Below, one piece after another: positions 14,500 to 21,062 of a stretch of 24,904 nt of DNA. Made by a program: the position numbers and the translations under genes. The notes beneath the pieces were generated by a model that had not been told where the DNA came from, did no database searches, and saw only the letters and a list, made by a program, of their open reading frames with translations. The number at the start of each line of letters is the position of its first letter. The first letter of the stretch is position 1. This DNA is from a virus: positions 1-24,904 of IMG/VR virus record IMGVR_UViG_3300025687_000306. One strand, 5' to 3'.

Positions 14500-14954
14500 T
14501 ATTTTGCCTTCTTAATCTCGTCCATTAGTTCGTCCGCTAGGGCATTGACGACAATATTTGTTGCGTTCTTAGCTGGCTTCCATAATAAAGCCCACCAGAC
14601 AAGATGGTTCGGAGGAACCGTTGTTTCCTGTCCTGTCTGGTTCAAGCTCGGCTTGACCTTACCCGAAAGGATACCCGCTGCGTAGGGTGCATCGTTCTCT
14701 AGTGATACGGTTATTCCATCGTTGGTCAATCCGAACCGAATCTCGAAGGCGTCGACACTGCGTTTTGAGTTCTTTCGACGGACTGGCCATTCTTTCTGGG
14801 CATCGTCTTTGATTTTTGTCACCGTGGCTTCAAGTGTTTTCACGATGTCAGGGTAAGCACGACGAAGGGTATCTTCGAAGATCTCTTTGTAGGGACCATC
14901 CAGTGTTACCCGTGCATTCCCTTTAATACTTGTGAATCGTCTAGCGCTCGCCAT
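14499..14954 (-). CDS. Putative HK97 gp10-like tail completion protein (151 aa)
   Basis: The protein has a long N-terminal helix (about 25-60) followed by FEIRFGLTNDGITVSLENDA (beta strands, about 70-90) and a PYAAGILSGKV turn, as in HK97 gp10-type neck/tail completion proteins. After a Trp-rich segment (LVWWALLWKP near 118-128) it ends in a helix. Its ATG lies inside the end of the frameshift product (14-base overlap), with AAAGG upstream. Position between the chaperone and the tape measure is unusual for gp10-like genes, which more often precede the tail tube gene, so the family call is moderate. The structural role is more certain. Confidence 0.6.
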   Translation of the reverse strand: MASARRFTSIKGNARVTLDGPYKEIFEDTLRRAYPDIVKTLEATVTKIKDDAQKEWPVRRKNSKRSVDAFEIRFGLTNDGITVSLENDAPYAAGILSGKVKPSLNQTGQETTVPPNHLVWWALLWKPAKNATNIVVNALADELMDEIKKAK

Positions 14955-15180
14955 GTTCCCGCCTTTCCTTCAATATAGCCAATTGATTGTTAATTCGCTC
15001 TTGGGTTATGCGTTCTTTTCGTCGTTCTTTCTGCTTCGAAGTTTCGTGGGCTAGCGTATATTCAGCGATTAAAAGCTCTTGTTTGTCGTTATCTAGGGTT
15101 GCGAACCAGAACGGGTCTTTCCCCCATCGAAGGGATATGGTCAACCCTAGGTGTTCAAGTTGTCCCCTTCGGGTTGAGAC
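14941..15180 (-). CDS. T part of the tail assembly chaperone, reached by -1 frameshift
   Basis: This frame has no ATG start: the only upstream start-like codon is TTG at 15144. In the -1 frame it is open without a stop from the slippery site T TTT TTG at 15180-15186 to the stop at 14941. The result is a fusion of 114 residues of the G part and 79 of this frame, 193 in all. The T part is basic and helical at its end (SKQKERRKERITQERINNQL). This is the arrangement of lambda gpG/gpGT, where the T part recruits tail tube subunits to the tape measure. The site is just upstream of the tape measure module, as expected. Protein-level proof is lacking. Confidence 0.85.
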   Translation of the reverse strand, partial: VSTRRGQLEHLGLTISLRWGKDPFWFATLDNDKQELLIAEYTLAHETSKQKERRKERITQERINNQLAILKERREHGER

Positions 15181-15186
15181 AAAAAA
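15141..15186 (-). promoter_or_regulatory. -1 ribosomal frameshift signal: slippery heptamer plus stem
   Basis: T TTT TTG (15186 to 15180, codons 112-114 of the G frame) fits X XXY YYZ. Two bases later begins TCAACCC (15177-15171), which is perfectly complementary to GGGTTGA (15147-15141), a 7-bp stem around 23 bases. The G stop codon TAG (15149-15147) overlaps the 3' arm. Few other heptamers of this form could serve as well here. Confidence 0.8.
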
Positions 15187-15521
15187 TCGGCCTTCTCATC
15201 GACCCCCTTTTGTGTCGGGAGCTTTTCCATTGAAAGGGCTAGAACCAAAGAACCATAGCTGTAGATGTCAGGGATTGGAACCCCAGCCCCTAACAGCCAT
15301 TCGATTGAATCCCGCCCATAATCCAATATAGACATGGCGGTCTTGTGTCGTGGCTTCTTTGGGTGGTCGACTGAATGAGCAATTGCAGCTGCGCAAATAA
15401 ACCCAAGTTTAGTTCGGTCGGGTTGTTCGCTCCAGCTCGTGACTAACTCGAAAATAATAGCAAGTGACGAAGGGACCTTGGGGGAATGTTCCCCCAAAGA
15501 CCCCAGATTGAATTTATTCAT
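15147..15521 (-). CDS. Tail assembly chaperone, G part (124 aa)
   Basis: It lies between the tail tube gene and the tape measure, where chaperones that coat the tape measure usually stand. The protein is short, largely helical (SSLAIIFELVTSWSEQ near 18-33; LDYGRDSIEWLLGAGV near 66-81), and acidic at the end. Its start ATG at 15521 has a GGAGA box within the 19-base repeat TCATGGGTGGGTCTCCATT that also starts the scaffold gene. Near its end it carries the slippery site that yields the GT fusion. By analogy with lambda gpG, most product should be the short form. Sequence families here are very diverse, so the call is based on position and the frameshift. Confidence 0.85.
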   Translation of the reverse strand: MNKFNLGSLGEHSPKVPSSLAIIFELVTSWSEQPDRTKLGFICAAAIAHSVDHPKKPRHKTAMSILDYGRDSIEWLLGAGVPIPDIYSYGSLVLALSMEKLPTQKGVDEKADFLSQPEGDNLNT

Positions 15522-15536
15522 GGGTGGGTCTCCATT
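15518..15536 (-). repeat. 19-base repeat at a gene start (copy of 21041-21059)
   Basis: TCATGGGTGGGTCTCCATT occurs identically at 15518-15536 and 21041-21059. In each it carries the ATG and GGAGA ribosome site, of the chaperone and the scaffold gene. Its core GTGGGTCTC also lies at 18068-18076, 18164-18172 and 6500-6508, and inverted at 18119-18127. Confidence 0.7.
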
Positions 15537-15545
15537 GAATCGTTA

Positions 15546-16055
15546 TTAGGTTGGGCCTGTGAAGGTCACGCCACCGTAACAGGTGAAGTTCAAGGTGAAT
15601 GCGTTGGGGTCACCTTCAGCGAAGGACAGAACACAAACACATTTTGAGAAGGTCGCTACATGGTCGGCATCGTCTCCGAAGTCGGTACCTTCGACGGTAT
15701 AAACCATATCGACTGCATGGTGTTCGACATAAACCGAACCACCTGAACCAGTAGATACATTGGAAGCGTAGTTTCCGGTTTTGTTGATGAAGTCCTGAAT
15801 AGAACCAGCATTGGCGGTATCGGTGAATTCTCTCATGTAAAAGTTGAAAGAACCTGTGATGGGCTGTTCGTCACCTTGTCGAACTGTAGTTATCACGCCA
15901 CGGTCACGAACGACGACTTCGTCTCGGACTGGCTTGTCGAAGGTGAAGTTCCCTTCTTCATAAGCGACTTGTAGACTTGCAGGTGTTGGGGTTGTGCCGT
16001 CATTAAAGACGATTTGGCCGTCTTTCTTGGCCTTTGGAACGGTTGAATAAGCCAT
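15546..16055 (-). CDS. Major tail tube protein (169 aa)
   Basis: Position (right after the tail terminator, before the chaperone), length and composition fit a siphovirus major tail protein: an all-beta protein rich in Gly, Thr, Val and Asp. Visible segments are LQVAYEEGNFTFDKPVRDEV near 28-47, TGSFNFYMREFTD near 66-78 and HVATFSKCVCVLSFAEGDPN near 132-151. Tube proteins stack as hexameric rings around the tape measure. The ribosome site GGAG lies about 10 bases before the ATG. No Ig-like extra domain is present. No diagnostic motif exists for this family, so the call rests on context. Confidence 0.8.
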   Translation of the reverse strand: MAYSTVPKAKKDGQIVFNDGTTPTPASLQVAYEEGNFTFDKPVRDEVVVRDRGVITTVRQGDEQPITGSFNFYMREFTDTANAGSIQDFINKTGNYASNVSTGSGGSVYVEHHAVDMVYTVEGTDFGDDADHVATFSKCVCVLSFAEGDPNAFTLNFTCYGGVTFTGPT

Positions 16056-16066
16056 TTTATTCTCTC

Positions 16067-16504
16067 CTAGGTTGGAATAGTGTGGTAAGCGGTGAATTCA
16101 ATGTCGAATAACATGTATTCGGTCGAATCCGTTATGTCACGAACGGTTCGTGCATATCTTATCTCGACTTCTGGACGAACGGAAGCATAGCTCGCTATTA
16201 TTGCGTTAATGACATCCTGTTCGGTGTCCATGGCCAAGTCGTAGTCCGTTGGATAGGCGTCTTTGGGTCGTAAACGGTAGGCGAACTTGACCCGAACGAT
16301 TGATTCCATCATAACCCCAATAGACCTTCGTTGTCGTTCTGGCATGGCGTTCGATGTCGACATCTGAACAGCGAACCTCTTATGGGCTACACTGTTTTCA
16401 TTTCGTCCGAAGTAGTCAGGTGGGATTCGTGACTCGCTGAAGCCTGAAACCGTTAGAACTTGGGTGGCTACAGCTGCCCGAAGTTGTGAGACAGATAACG
16501 CCAT
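16067..16504 (-). CDS. Putative tail terminator protein (145 aa)
   Basis: The protein starts MALSVSQLRAAVATQVLTVS with a helix, then has alternating beta/helix segments: IGVMMESIVRVKFAYRLRPK (about 62-81) and DYDLAMDTEQDVINAIIAS (about 88-106). It ends with EYMLFDIEFTAYHTIPT (about 129-145). This helix-strand pattern and the size match tail terminator proteins (lambda gpU type) that cap the tube at the neck. The gene lies immediately before the tube gene, the common site. It overlaps the upstream gene as TGATG. Minor-tail or neck function is the alternative; I am fairly sure it belongs to the connector/tail-top set. Confidence 0.65.
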   Translation of the reverse strand: MALSVSQLRAAVATQVLTVSGFSESRIPPDYFGRNENSVAHKRFAVQMSTSNAMPERQRRSIGVMMESIVRVKFAYRLRPKDAYPTDYDLAMDTEQDVINAIIASYASVRPEVEIRYARTVRDITDSTEYMLFDIEFTAYHTIPT

Positions 16505-17283
16505 CAGTACCTCGTGGACCTATAACGGAAACGACCAAATCGTCCGGGATTGGAAAGATAGACGACTGGGGTCTTTGCCGTTCTCATGTCGGGCTCGTCC
16601 GTTTTTCCATCGTGGTCATAATCATAGATAAAGTTGATTCGTTTCCATTCATCCTGATATAACTTGTAGTGTTCTTGGGATAGGTCCAAGTATCGCCCAT
16701 TCGACTGTCCAAGTGAACTGTGGAAGTCACGCCAAATCAAATAGAGGGTGAGATGTCGATGGGCTTCAAACATGCTTTCAGGACTGATAACAAGGTATTC
16801 CAGCCCCCCACCTTCGGTTCTGAGTCGTCGAATGATGGTGAACCAAGCGTCATCGATGTAAGGCTGATAGCTCGACAAGGTGGAAGGGCGTAGACTTGCA
16901 AGGTCCGAATAAACGCTGGTCAAGTCGCCATCATAGACAACCGGATAAAGACGACGACGAACAACAGAACAGGTTCGTCGAAACACATATGTCAGTTCGC
17001 TTATGTTTAGGGACCATTCTTGGATATACCCTTCGCCCAATGTCAGGGTGTTGGGTAGGCTAGCAGCTGAATGGGTATAACTCGCCACATTAGCGACAAT
17101 CGTCACAGCTGCAGCGTCGACAAGTTTGGTCCCATCCGGTTTAATGAGCGTATAGCTGCCCGAATCCAACCCCACGACAGCCCCATTTCGATGGATGGTT
17201 ATGTCGGTTGTATTGGTCGCTTCTCTTTGTAAAAGCTCGACCGTTCTTGAATCTGAACTGTAAGGGGTTGAATCTGTCGACAT
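16504..17283 (-). CDS. Head-tail connector protein (259 aa)
   Basis: It starts in the TAATG overlap with the 47-residue gene. The N-terminal third (about 25-115) is beta-rich (TDITIHRNGAVVGLDSGSYT). The C-terminal part is helical and tyrosine-rich: DGDLTSVYSDLASLRPSTLS near 118-137, then a Trp-rich helix with RTEGGGLEYLVISPESMFEA near 156-175. Helical proteins of this type between capsid and tail genes act as head completion adaptors on the portal ring; the beta domain could be a neck decoration. No family is recognised with confidence; the adaptor role is inferred from gene order (capsid, unknown, connector, terminator, tube). Confidence 0.55.
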   Translation of the reverse strand: MSTDSTPYSSDSRTVELLQREATNTTDITIHRNGAVVGLDSGSYTLIKPDGTKLVDAAAVTIVANVASYTHSAASLPNTLTLGEGYIQEWSLNISELTYVFRRTCSVVRRRLYPVVYDGDLTSVYSDLASLRPSTLSSYQPYIDDAWFTIIRRLRTEGGGLEYLVISPESMFEAHRHLTLYLIWRDFHSSLGQSNGRYLDLSQEHYKLYQDEWKRINFIYDYDHDGKTDEPDMRTAKTPVVYLSNPGRFGRFRYRSTRY

Positions 17284-17426
17284 TATCGTCTCCTGTTGAC
17301 GGCTTCAATTATTCGCTTTTTGACCTGTTCGTGCGTGACCTGTGTGTTTCCCGCCTTTCGTTGGGCTTCCAACATTTTCGCAGCTGCTCGGTCCATGGCC
17401 TCCCTATCACTTTTGAAGTTCGACAT
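17283..17426 (-). CDS. Short helical protein between capsid and connector genes (47 aa)
   Basis: ATG at 17426 (inside the end of the upstream gene) to TAA at 17285-17283, which overlaps the ATG of the connector gene as TAATG. The 47 residues begin MSNFKSDREAMDRAAAKMLE and end in EAVNRRR; the protein is basic and likely helical. Position and translational coupling on both sides make it a probable gene despite its size. GATAGGGAGG lies inside the reading frame rather than before it, so I rely on coupling. No function can be assigned. It may assist head completion. Confidence 0.55.
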   Translation of the reverse strand: MSNFKSDREAMDRAAAKMLEAQRKAGNTQVTHEQVKKRIIEAVNRRR

Positions 17427-18063
17427 AATAATCACGCCCCTTCTCTTGGATAAGTTTGGTTGCTTCGGACATCCCTTTCACTTCTGCTTCGATGGCTTTC
17501 ATTTTGGCGGCTAGCTCTGGAATGTGTTGTTGTCTGATATATCGGTCGATGTGTCGGGCTCGTTGAATTCGAATCCGCTCCAAGATGGTTGGATGGGGTT
17601 GTCGAATAACACCGTCAAGTATCAGTTGAATTCTGAATTCTGCCCAAGCCTCTTTATCCAAGGTTTTGATAAGCTCGCCGGCTATGTTCTCAAGTTTGAA
17701 GAACTTGGTCGTGTAGTATTTGCCGTTCTGGGCTGGATAGACTCGGAGGAAGTCAGCTTGGTGAGGAAGAATAACGGTATAGCCGTCTTTGTTGAGATTG
17801 GCATGTCGAAGGGTGCTGTCAATGTTTCGACCATCGGTTCGTATACCGTTCACCCCTGGACGCTCGTATTCGAGCTGTATATTTGGAAGCCAAGCTCCGA
17901 TTGTCTTGTCGGCAGCTTTTCCTTTTCCTTTGCTTGTCAGGTATTCAAAGCGCCATCCCTTCCCATGGTGTTTCAGGAAAATGGGGAAGTTAGCCCGAAC
18001 TGGTAGTCGGGGTGTTTGGCCGCTTGGCTGGGCCCATGGTTGGGCGATTGATGAATAGTCCAT
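17407..18063 (-). CDS. Unknown late protein downstream of the capsid gene (218 aa)
   Basis: The ATG at 18063 is chosen: AGGAGA lies upstream, about 10 bases away. The open frame reaches 18105, but only through a TTG. The protein is a mixed alpha/beta one rich in basic and aromatic residues. Notable segments are WLPNIQLEYERPGVNGIRTD near 64-83, GRNIDSTLRHANLNKDGYTV near 84-103, and a charged helical C-terminus (about 155-215). No catalytic motif, signal or membrane span is visible. The place between capsid and connector genes suggests a head-associated or head-completion role. I do not recognise the family. Confidence 0.7.
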   Translation of the reverse strand: MDYSSIAQPWAQPSGQTPRLPVRANFPIFLKHHGKGWRFEYLTSKGKGKAADKTIGAWLPNIQLEYERPGVNGIRTDGRNIDSTLRHANLNKDGYTVILPHQADFLRVYPAQNGKYYTTKFFKLENIAGELIKTLDKEAWAEFRIQLILDGVIRQPHPTILERIRIQRARHIDRYIRQQHIPELAAKMKAIEAEVKGMSEATKLIQEKGRDYYVELQK

Positions 18064-18118
18064 AATTGTGGGTCTCCTATGGAAGGTTAGAATGGGGTAG
18101 AACAAGGGACGAAAGACC

Positions 18119-18172
18119 GAGACCCACTTCTTAGTCTATATCCCAAGCCCCACCCCATAAAAAGTGGGTCTC
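18119..18172. repeat. 11-bp inverted repeat with a 32-base loop downstream of the capsid gene
   Basis: GAGACCCACTT (18119-18129) is the exact reverse complement of AAGTGGGTCTC (18162-18172). The pair lies just beyond the capsid gene stop and could form a stem in the late mRNA, stabilising it or limiting read-through. There is no T-run on either side, so it is not a classic terminator. The arms contain the same 9-mer found at other late gene starts. Confidence 0.65.
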
Positions 18173-18182
18173 TTTAATAAAG

Positions 18183-19130
18183 TTAGCTTACTGAGATAAG
18201 CTGACAGCCTCGTGCGTCTTCAAGGACAGCCATACCAAGATAAGCATGGCCCATAACGATGGTAGAAGCAGTAGCTGCGTCACGCTCCATCTCGACAATG
18301 ATGTCGCCCATTTGCATGAAGTCGGCCGCCCCTGGAATGTCACTTGGAACACCAGTAGCATAACCCAACGCACCGACACCGAAGATAGCTCCATTAAGGT
18401 CGCTTGAACCATCGGTGTTAACATAGCTTGAGCTGTACAGGTCAACATTAAGGAAGCGGCCAACATAGCCGGGGCCTTTTGCGCTGATAGCTTCCAAGGT
18501 GGCTGGGCTATAAGCGAAAATGCTGTTTGACTCATTGCGAAGGTCGTCTTGGAGCTCTGTCAGCTGCTTGGGGTGAAGGATAGCTGCGAATGGTCCAGGA
18601 ACGCCACGGTTAGAATCGGCCTTCTCAAGGGTGAAGATACCGTCCAACATTGCGTCAACAGTGAAGACCGCACCTGAAGTTCCAGCGGTTGCGGTGAAGT
18701 CGTCAATGGTGTCAGCTGTAAGGCTTGCAAAGTAACCTTCATATGAACCCGCCATGGATTGGGCGATTCGGAAGACATCGATACCATTTGGTGTTTGGAA
18801 CTCAGTCAAGCCGGCTAAGTCGGTGAGCTGATAACGAAGGGCCGCACGAACGACAGCAACATCCGCGTAACCGTCAGTTAATGCGGTGTTTGAAGCTGCG
18901 TCATCTTCTGAAGCAAGAGCTGCGAAGACATCTCGACCGTCTAGTCCAGCTTTACGAACACGAATGGTATCAGAACCCGCACCGTTGATGGAACCGACGA
19001 AGTCGATGTAAGGGGTGTTTCGGAGGTTGTTAACATCACGAAGAAGAAGTCGAATTTCTTGTGAGATCATTTGGGCTAAACGAAGGTCGCCCACTAAAGA
19101 GGTATTGGTAATACCGTTAGAAATAGCCAT
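18183..19130 (-). CDS. Major capsid protein, HK97-type fold (315 aa)
   Basis: The gene lies after the scaffold and two small head-region genes, and its strong ribosome site is AGGAG 7 bases before the ATG. It begins with MAISNGITNTSLVGDLRLAQ and a long N-terminal helix, and has an extended segment with TIRVRKAGLDGRD (about 56-68) as in E-loop proteins. A spine-helix/P-domain region (LTDLAGLTEFQTPNGIDVFR) and an A-domain-like end follow (AAILHPKQLTELQDDLRNES; IVMGHAYLGMAVLEDARGCQ). Size fits an unprocessed shell protein with a separate scaffold. High expression is expected. Fold assignment is by general resemblance; the capsid role is well supported by context. Confidence 0.85.
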   Translation of the reverse strand: MAISNGITNTSLVGDLRLAQMISQEIRLLLRDVNNLRNTPYIDFVGSINGAGSDTIRVRKAGLDGRDVFAALASEDDAASNTALTDGYADVAVVRAALRYQLTDLAGLTEFQTPNGIDVFRIAQSMAGSYEGYFASLTADTIDDFTATAGTSGAVFTVDAMLDGIFTLEKADSNRGVPGPFAAILHPKQLTELQDDLRNESNSIFAYSPATLEAISAKGPGYVGRFLNVDLYSSSYVNTDGSSDLNGAIFGVGALGYATGVPSDIPGAADFMQMGDIIVEMERDAATASTIVMGHAYLGMAVLEDARGCQLISVS

Positions 19131-19243
19131 GGTTGGCTCCTATGAATGAATGGTGGTTTGAGGTTTCAAGGGCTGTTCTGCTGTTACCGGTGCGACCGTA
19201 CCCCATTCGGATGTTAGGGACCGAAGCCCCATAACTGTTTATA

Positions 19244-20077
19244 TCATGAACTTAATAGTTTTCGCCACTTTAGATTAAAATCCCAACCCATAACCGTGTT
19301 GTCACTAGAAAGGGCGACTTGGAAGGCGACACCTAATTTTATGGTTTCGCTACTCGTCGTCGTCTTAGTGTTCAGTCCGTCGCTAACTTGGCTAATTGTT
19401 CCCAACATGGCGAAGTCATCATAACCGACATCGTCTCTATAGATAGCCCCATTCCAATCGACTTGGCTTATTCCAAGCTCCGTAGATGTTAAATAGCTTT
19501 TGCCAAAAGTAGCTGTCATTTGAAGGTTTTGGAAGCGATACCCAAAGCCATAGCTCGAACCCTGTGGGGCGGTCGTCGTTCCTTGGGTTCTCATGATTCG
19601 GGTTTGGTTATACCATCCCTCGTTATTGGTCTGGTTTAGATTTGGTCGACATTGTAAGCCGTGACCAAAATATACCATATCGCCTGAAACGAAAGGTGGA
19701 CCATCGAAGCCACACCATAACATGACTGTTTGAGGTCTAGCGACATCGGTATAATAGACCGATTGATCATCAACCCCAGCAGGTTCAAATTGGAACTGCA
19801 CAACACCATTTGAACCTTCAGCAGCTGTCAGGGTGTCAAGGCTGATACCCGTGTCGAATGTTAGAATCCCACATTCGGACATTCTCGTCGTGTTCGATAC
19901 GCCACCAACATCGGCTCCAATGTTGATTCGATGGGCGTAACCCTCAAGCGCTGAAGCTGCTAGGTTAAAGGTTGTATAGGATTGGGCGTTGGTGGTTAGG
20001 TCCCCACTTGATATTTCAGTCCATGCACCAGCTGAAGGGGCGGCCCCTCCACCAGTTGGAAATCTAAATCTAGCCAT
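19244..20077 (-). CDS. Unknown beta-rich protein between scaffold and capsid genes (277 aa)
   Basis: The protein is rich in Gly, Thr, Ser and aromatic residues with few long helices. It begins MARFRFPTGGGAAPSAGAWT and ends in KLGVAFQVALSSDNTVMGWD plus a basic tail. Motifs such as TVMLWCGFDGPPFVSGDMVY and SSYGFGYRFQNLQMTATFGK suggest an exposed beta-sandwich. Its ATG comes 1 base after the stop of the small gene before it. Such genes beside the capsid gene often encode head decoration or fibre proteins; that is inference from position and composition. No enzyme motif is visible, and no family is recognised. A 113-bp gap without a gene separates it from the capsid gene. Confidence 0.65.
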   Translation of the reverse strand: MARFRFPTGGGAAPSAGAWTEISSGDLTTNAQSYTTFNLAASALEGYAHRINIGADVGGVSNTTRMSECGILTFDTGISLDTLTAAEGSNGVVQFQFEPAGVDDQSVYYTDVARPQTVMLWCGFDGPPFVSGDMVYFGHGLQCRPNLNQTNNEGWYNQTRIMRTQGTTTAPQGSSYGFGYRFQNLQMTATFGKSYLTSTELGISQVDWNGAIYRDDVGYDDFAMLGTISQVSDGLNTKTTTSSETIKLGVAFQVALSSDNTVMGWDFNLKWRKLLSS

Positions 20078-20078
20078 C

Positions 20079-20393
20079 TTAAATTCGCTCCAACACGATA
20101 TTAATATCAGCTGTTCCAGTTTGGGCGGCTACGGCTATCGAAGTGACCTTGTCGCCACCGGAATGTCCCAAGTCCAGCTCCAAAAGGTTACCCGCTGGAA
20201 TTGCTAGCTTGTCGGCTGGCATAGCTGCACCATCGGATACGCCCGAAGTCGCAATGTCGATTAGAACATCCGAACCAGCTGAAATTCTTATCTTTCCAGG
20301 GGGAAGAATAATTTCTTGTTGGGTCGTTCCAACGGACGAAATAAGTTTAATTACGGGGAATGCGCTCGAAGCGCTAAGGTCAACAGCTGCCAT
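20079..20393 (-). CDS. Small beta-rich head-region protein, decoration candidate (104 aa)
   Basis: AGGAGA lies 5 bases before the ATG. The 104 residues alternate hydrophobic and polar residues (FPVIKLISSVGTTQQEIILP, then PPGKIRISAGSDVLIDIATS), with many Gly, Ala and Thr, as expected of a small beta-sandwich. The last strand is TADINIVLERI. Size and place (between scaffold and capsid genes) match head decoration proteins such as lambda gpD, although I see no specific sequence match. It and the 277-residue gene are adjacent and probably translated together. It resembles, in size and composition only, the 107-residue protein at the end of the late operon. Confidence 0.65.
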   Translation of the reverse strand: MAAVDLSASSAFPVIKLISSVGTTQQEIILPPGKIRISAGSDVLIDIATSGVSDGAAMPADKLAIPAGNLLELDLGHSGGDKVTSIAVAAQTGTADINIVLERI

Positions 20394-20405
20394 GATGGTC
20401 TCCTA

Positions 20406-21044
20406 TTATCGGTTATAAAATGCTTTCTTAATTGCTTCTCTGTTTTCACGGTAGAAGTCCAAGTCCCGAAGACCTCGTTCGACAAGGTTTTCAGTCGTTG
20501 GGGGTGCGGTTATAGCCCCATTATTCATTCGTGGGGGTTGGGGTAAGGCTTGAGGCGCTTGGGCTGCTTGTGGCGCTTCTTGTGGCGCTTCTTGTGGCGC
20601 TTGTGGGGCTTCTTTTGGCGCTAGGGCCTGAAGATGGGGTCGAAGGGCGATTGGTGCGGTCGATGGGTCTTGAACCAACCCTTCCAACCAATCCCCAAGG
20701 CTCTGTTGGTCCTTCTTGTTACGCTTCGACATGGTCTTCTCATATTGCCATTCAATGAGTTCCATTTGGTCGGGGTCCGTCATTCCAAATTTGGAAACAG
20801 TTTGGTATCGGTCGAACCGCCCGTTCGCTTGCTCAAGCTGTTGTTTATATTGGTCGATTTGGGACTGTAGGTTGTCAAGCGCTCCAAGTCGTCCATTCAT
20901 TCCGTCGATTGTGTCTTGGAGCTGGGCGGCTTGCTGTTCGGCTTCTGCGGCTCGGGCTGACATCTTTTGTAGACGGGTTTGAATAGCATTTTCCATATCG
21001 GTCTTAAGGACATAGGTTTGTCCCTCGTGTTCAATTGTTTTCAT
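20406..21044 (-). CDS. Capsid scaffolding protein (212 aa)
   Basis: Acidic/basic and highly helical with a long coiled coil (about 18-75: Glu, Gln, Ala and Leu-rich, MSARAAEAEQQAAQLQDTID), followed by a charged middle. A Pro/Ala/Gln/Glu repeat (about 140-170) leads to a short basic C-terminal helix with GLRDLDFYRENREAIKKAFY. This is the typical build of a scaffold that sits between portal and capsid genes and binds the shell protein through its C-terminus. No protease motif is visible. The start carries the 19-base repeat with a GGAGA site (21041-21059). The repeat region is the only low-complexity part. Confidence 0.85.
   Translation of the reverse strand: MKTIEHEGQTYVLKTDMENAIQTRLQKMSARAAEAEQQAAQLQDTIDGMNGRLGALDNLQSQIDQYKQQLEQANGRFDRYQTVSKFGMTDPDQMELIEWQYEKTMSKRNKKDQQSLGDWLEGLVQDPSTAPIALRPHLQALAPKEAPQAPQEAPQEAPQAAQAPQALPQPPRMNNGAITAPPTTENLVERGLRDLDFYRENREAIKKAFYNR
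20567..20602 (-). repeat. Three perfect 12-bp tandem repeats in the scaffold gene
   Basis: CTTGTGGCGCTT occurs three times in a row (20567, 20579, 20591), with looser copies around it. In the reading direction it encodes repeated Ala-Pro-Gln-Glu units, a flexible linker. It keeps the reading frame and may vary in copy number. Confidence 0.8.
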
Positions 21045-21059
21045 GGGTGGGTCTCCATT
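21041..21059 (-). repeat. 19-base repeat at the scaffold gene start
   Basis: Identical to 15518-15536; it holds the ATG (21044) and the GGAGA ribosome site of the scaffold gene. The two genes are unrelated in protein sequence, so the match is in the translation start region only. Confidence 0.7.
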
Positions 21060-21062
21060 TGT

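Noticed and set aside
14594-14641. Nested inverted repeats (ACCAGACA/TGTCTGGT and GGTTC/GAACC) within a tail gene
   Set aside because: Short arms inside coding sequence with no T-run; chance is likely.
14941-15144. Independent 67-residue gene starting with TTG
   Set aside because: The frame is open to the slippery heptamer in the upstream gene; a -1 frameshift explains it better.
18064-18105. N-terminal extension of the 218-residue gene from a TTG
   Set aside because: The ATG at 18063 has an AGGAGA site; the extension has none.
18087-18158. 23-residue frame between capsid and downstream gene
   Set aside because: Too short, basic/Gly-rich, lies in the inverted repeat and has only a weak ribosome site; a leader peptide cannot be excluded.
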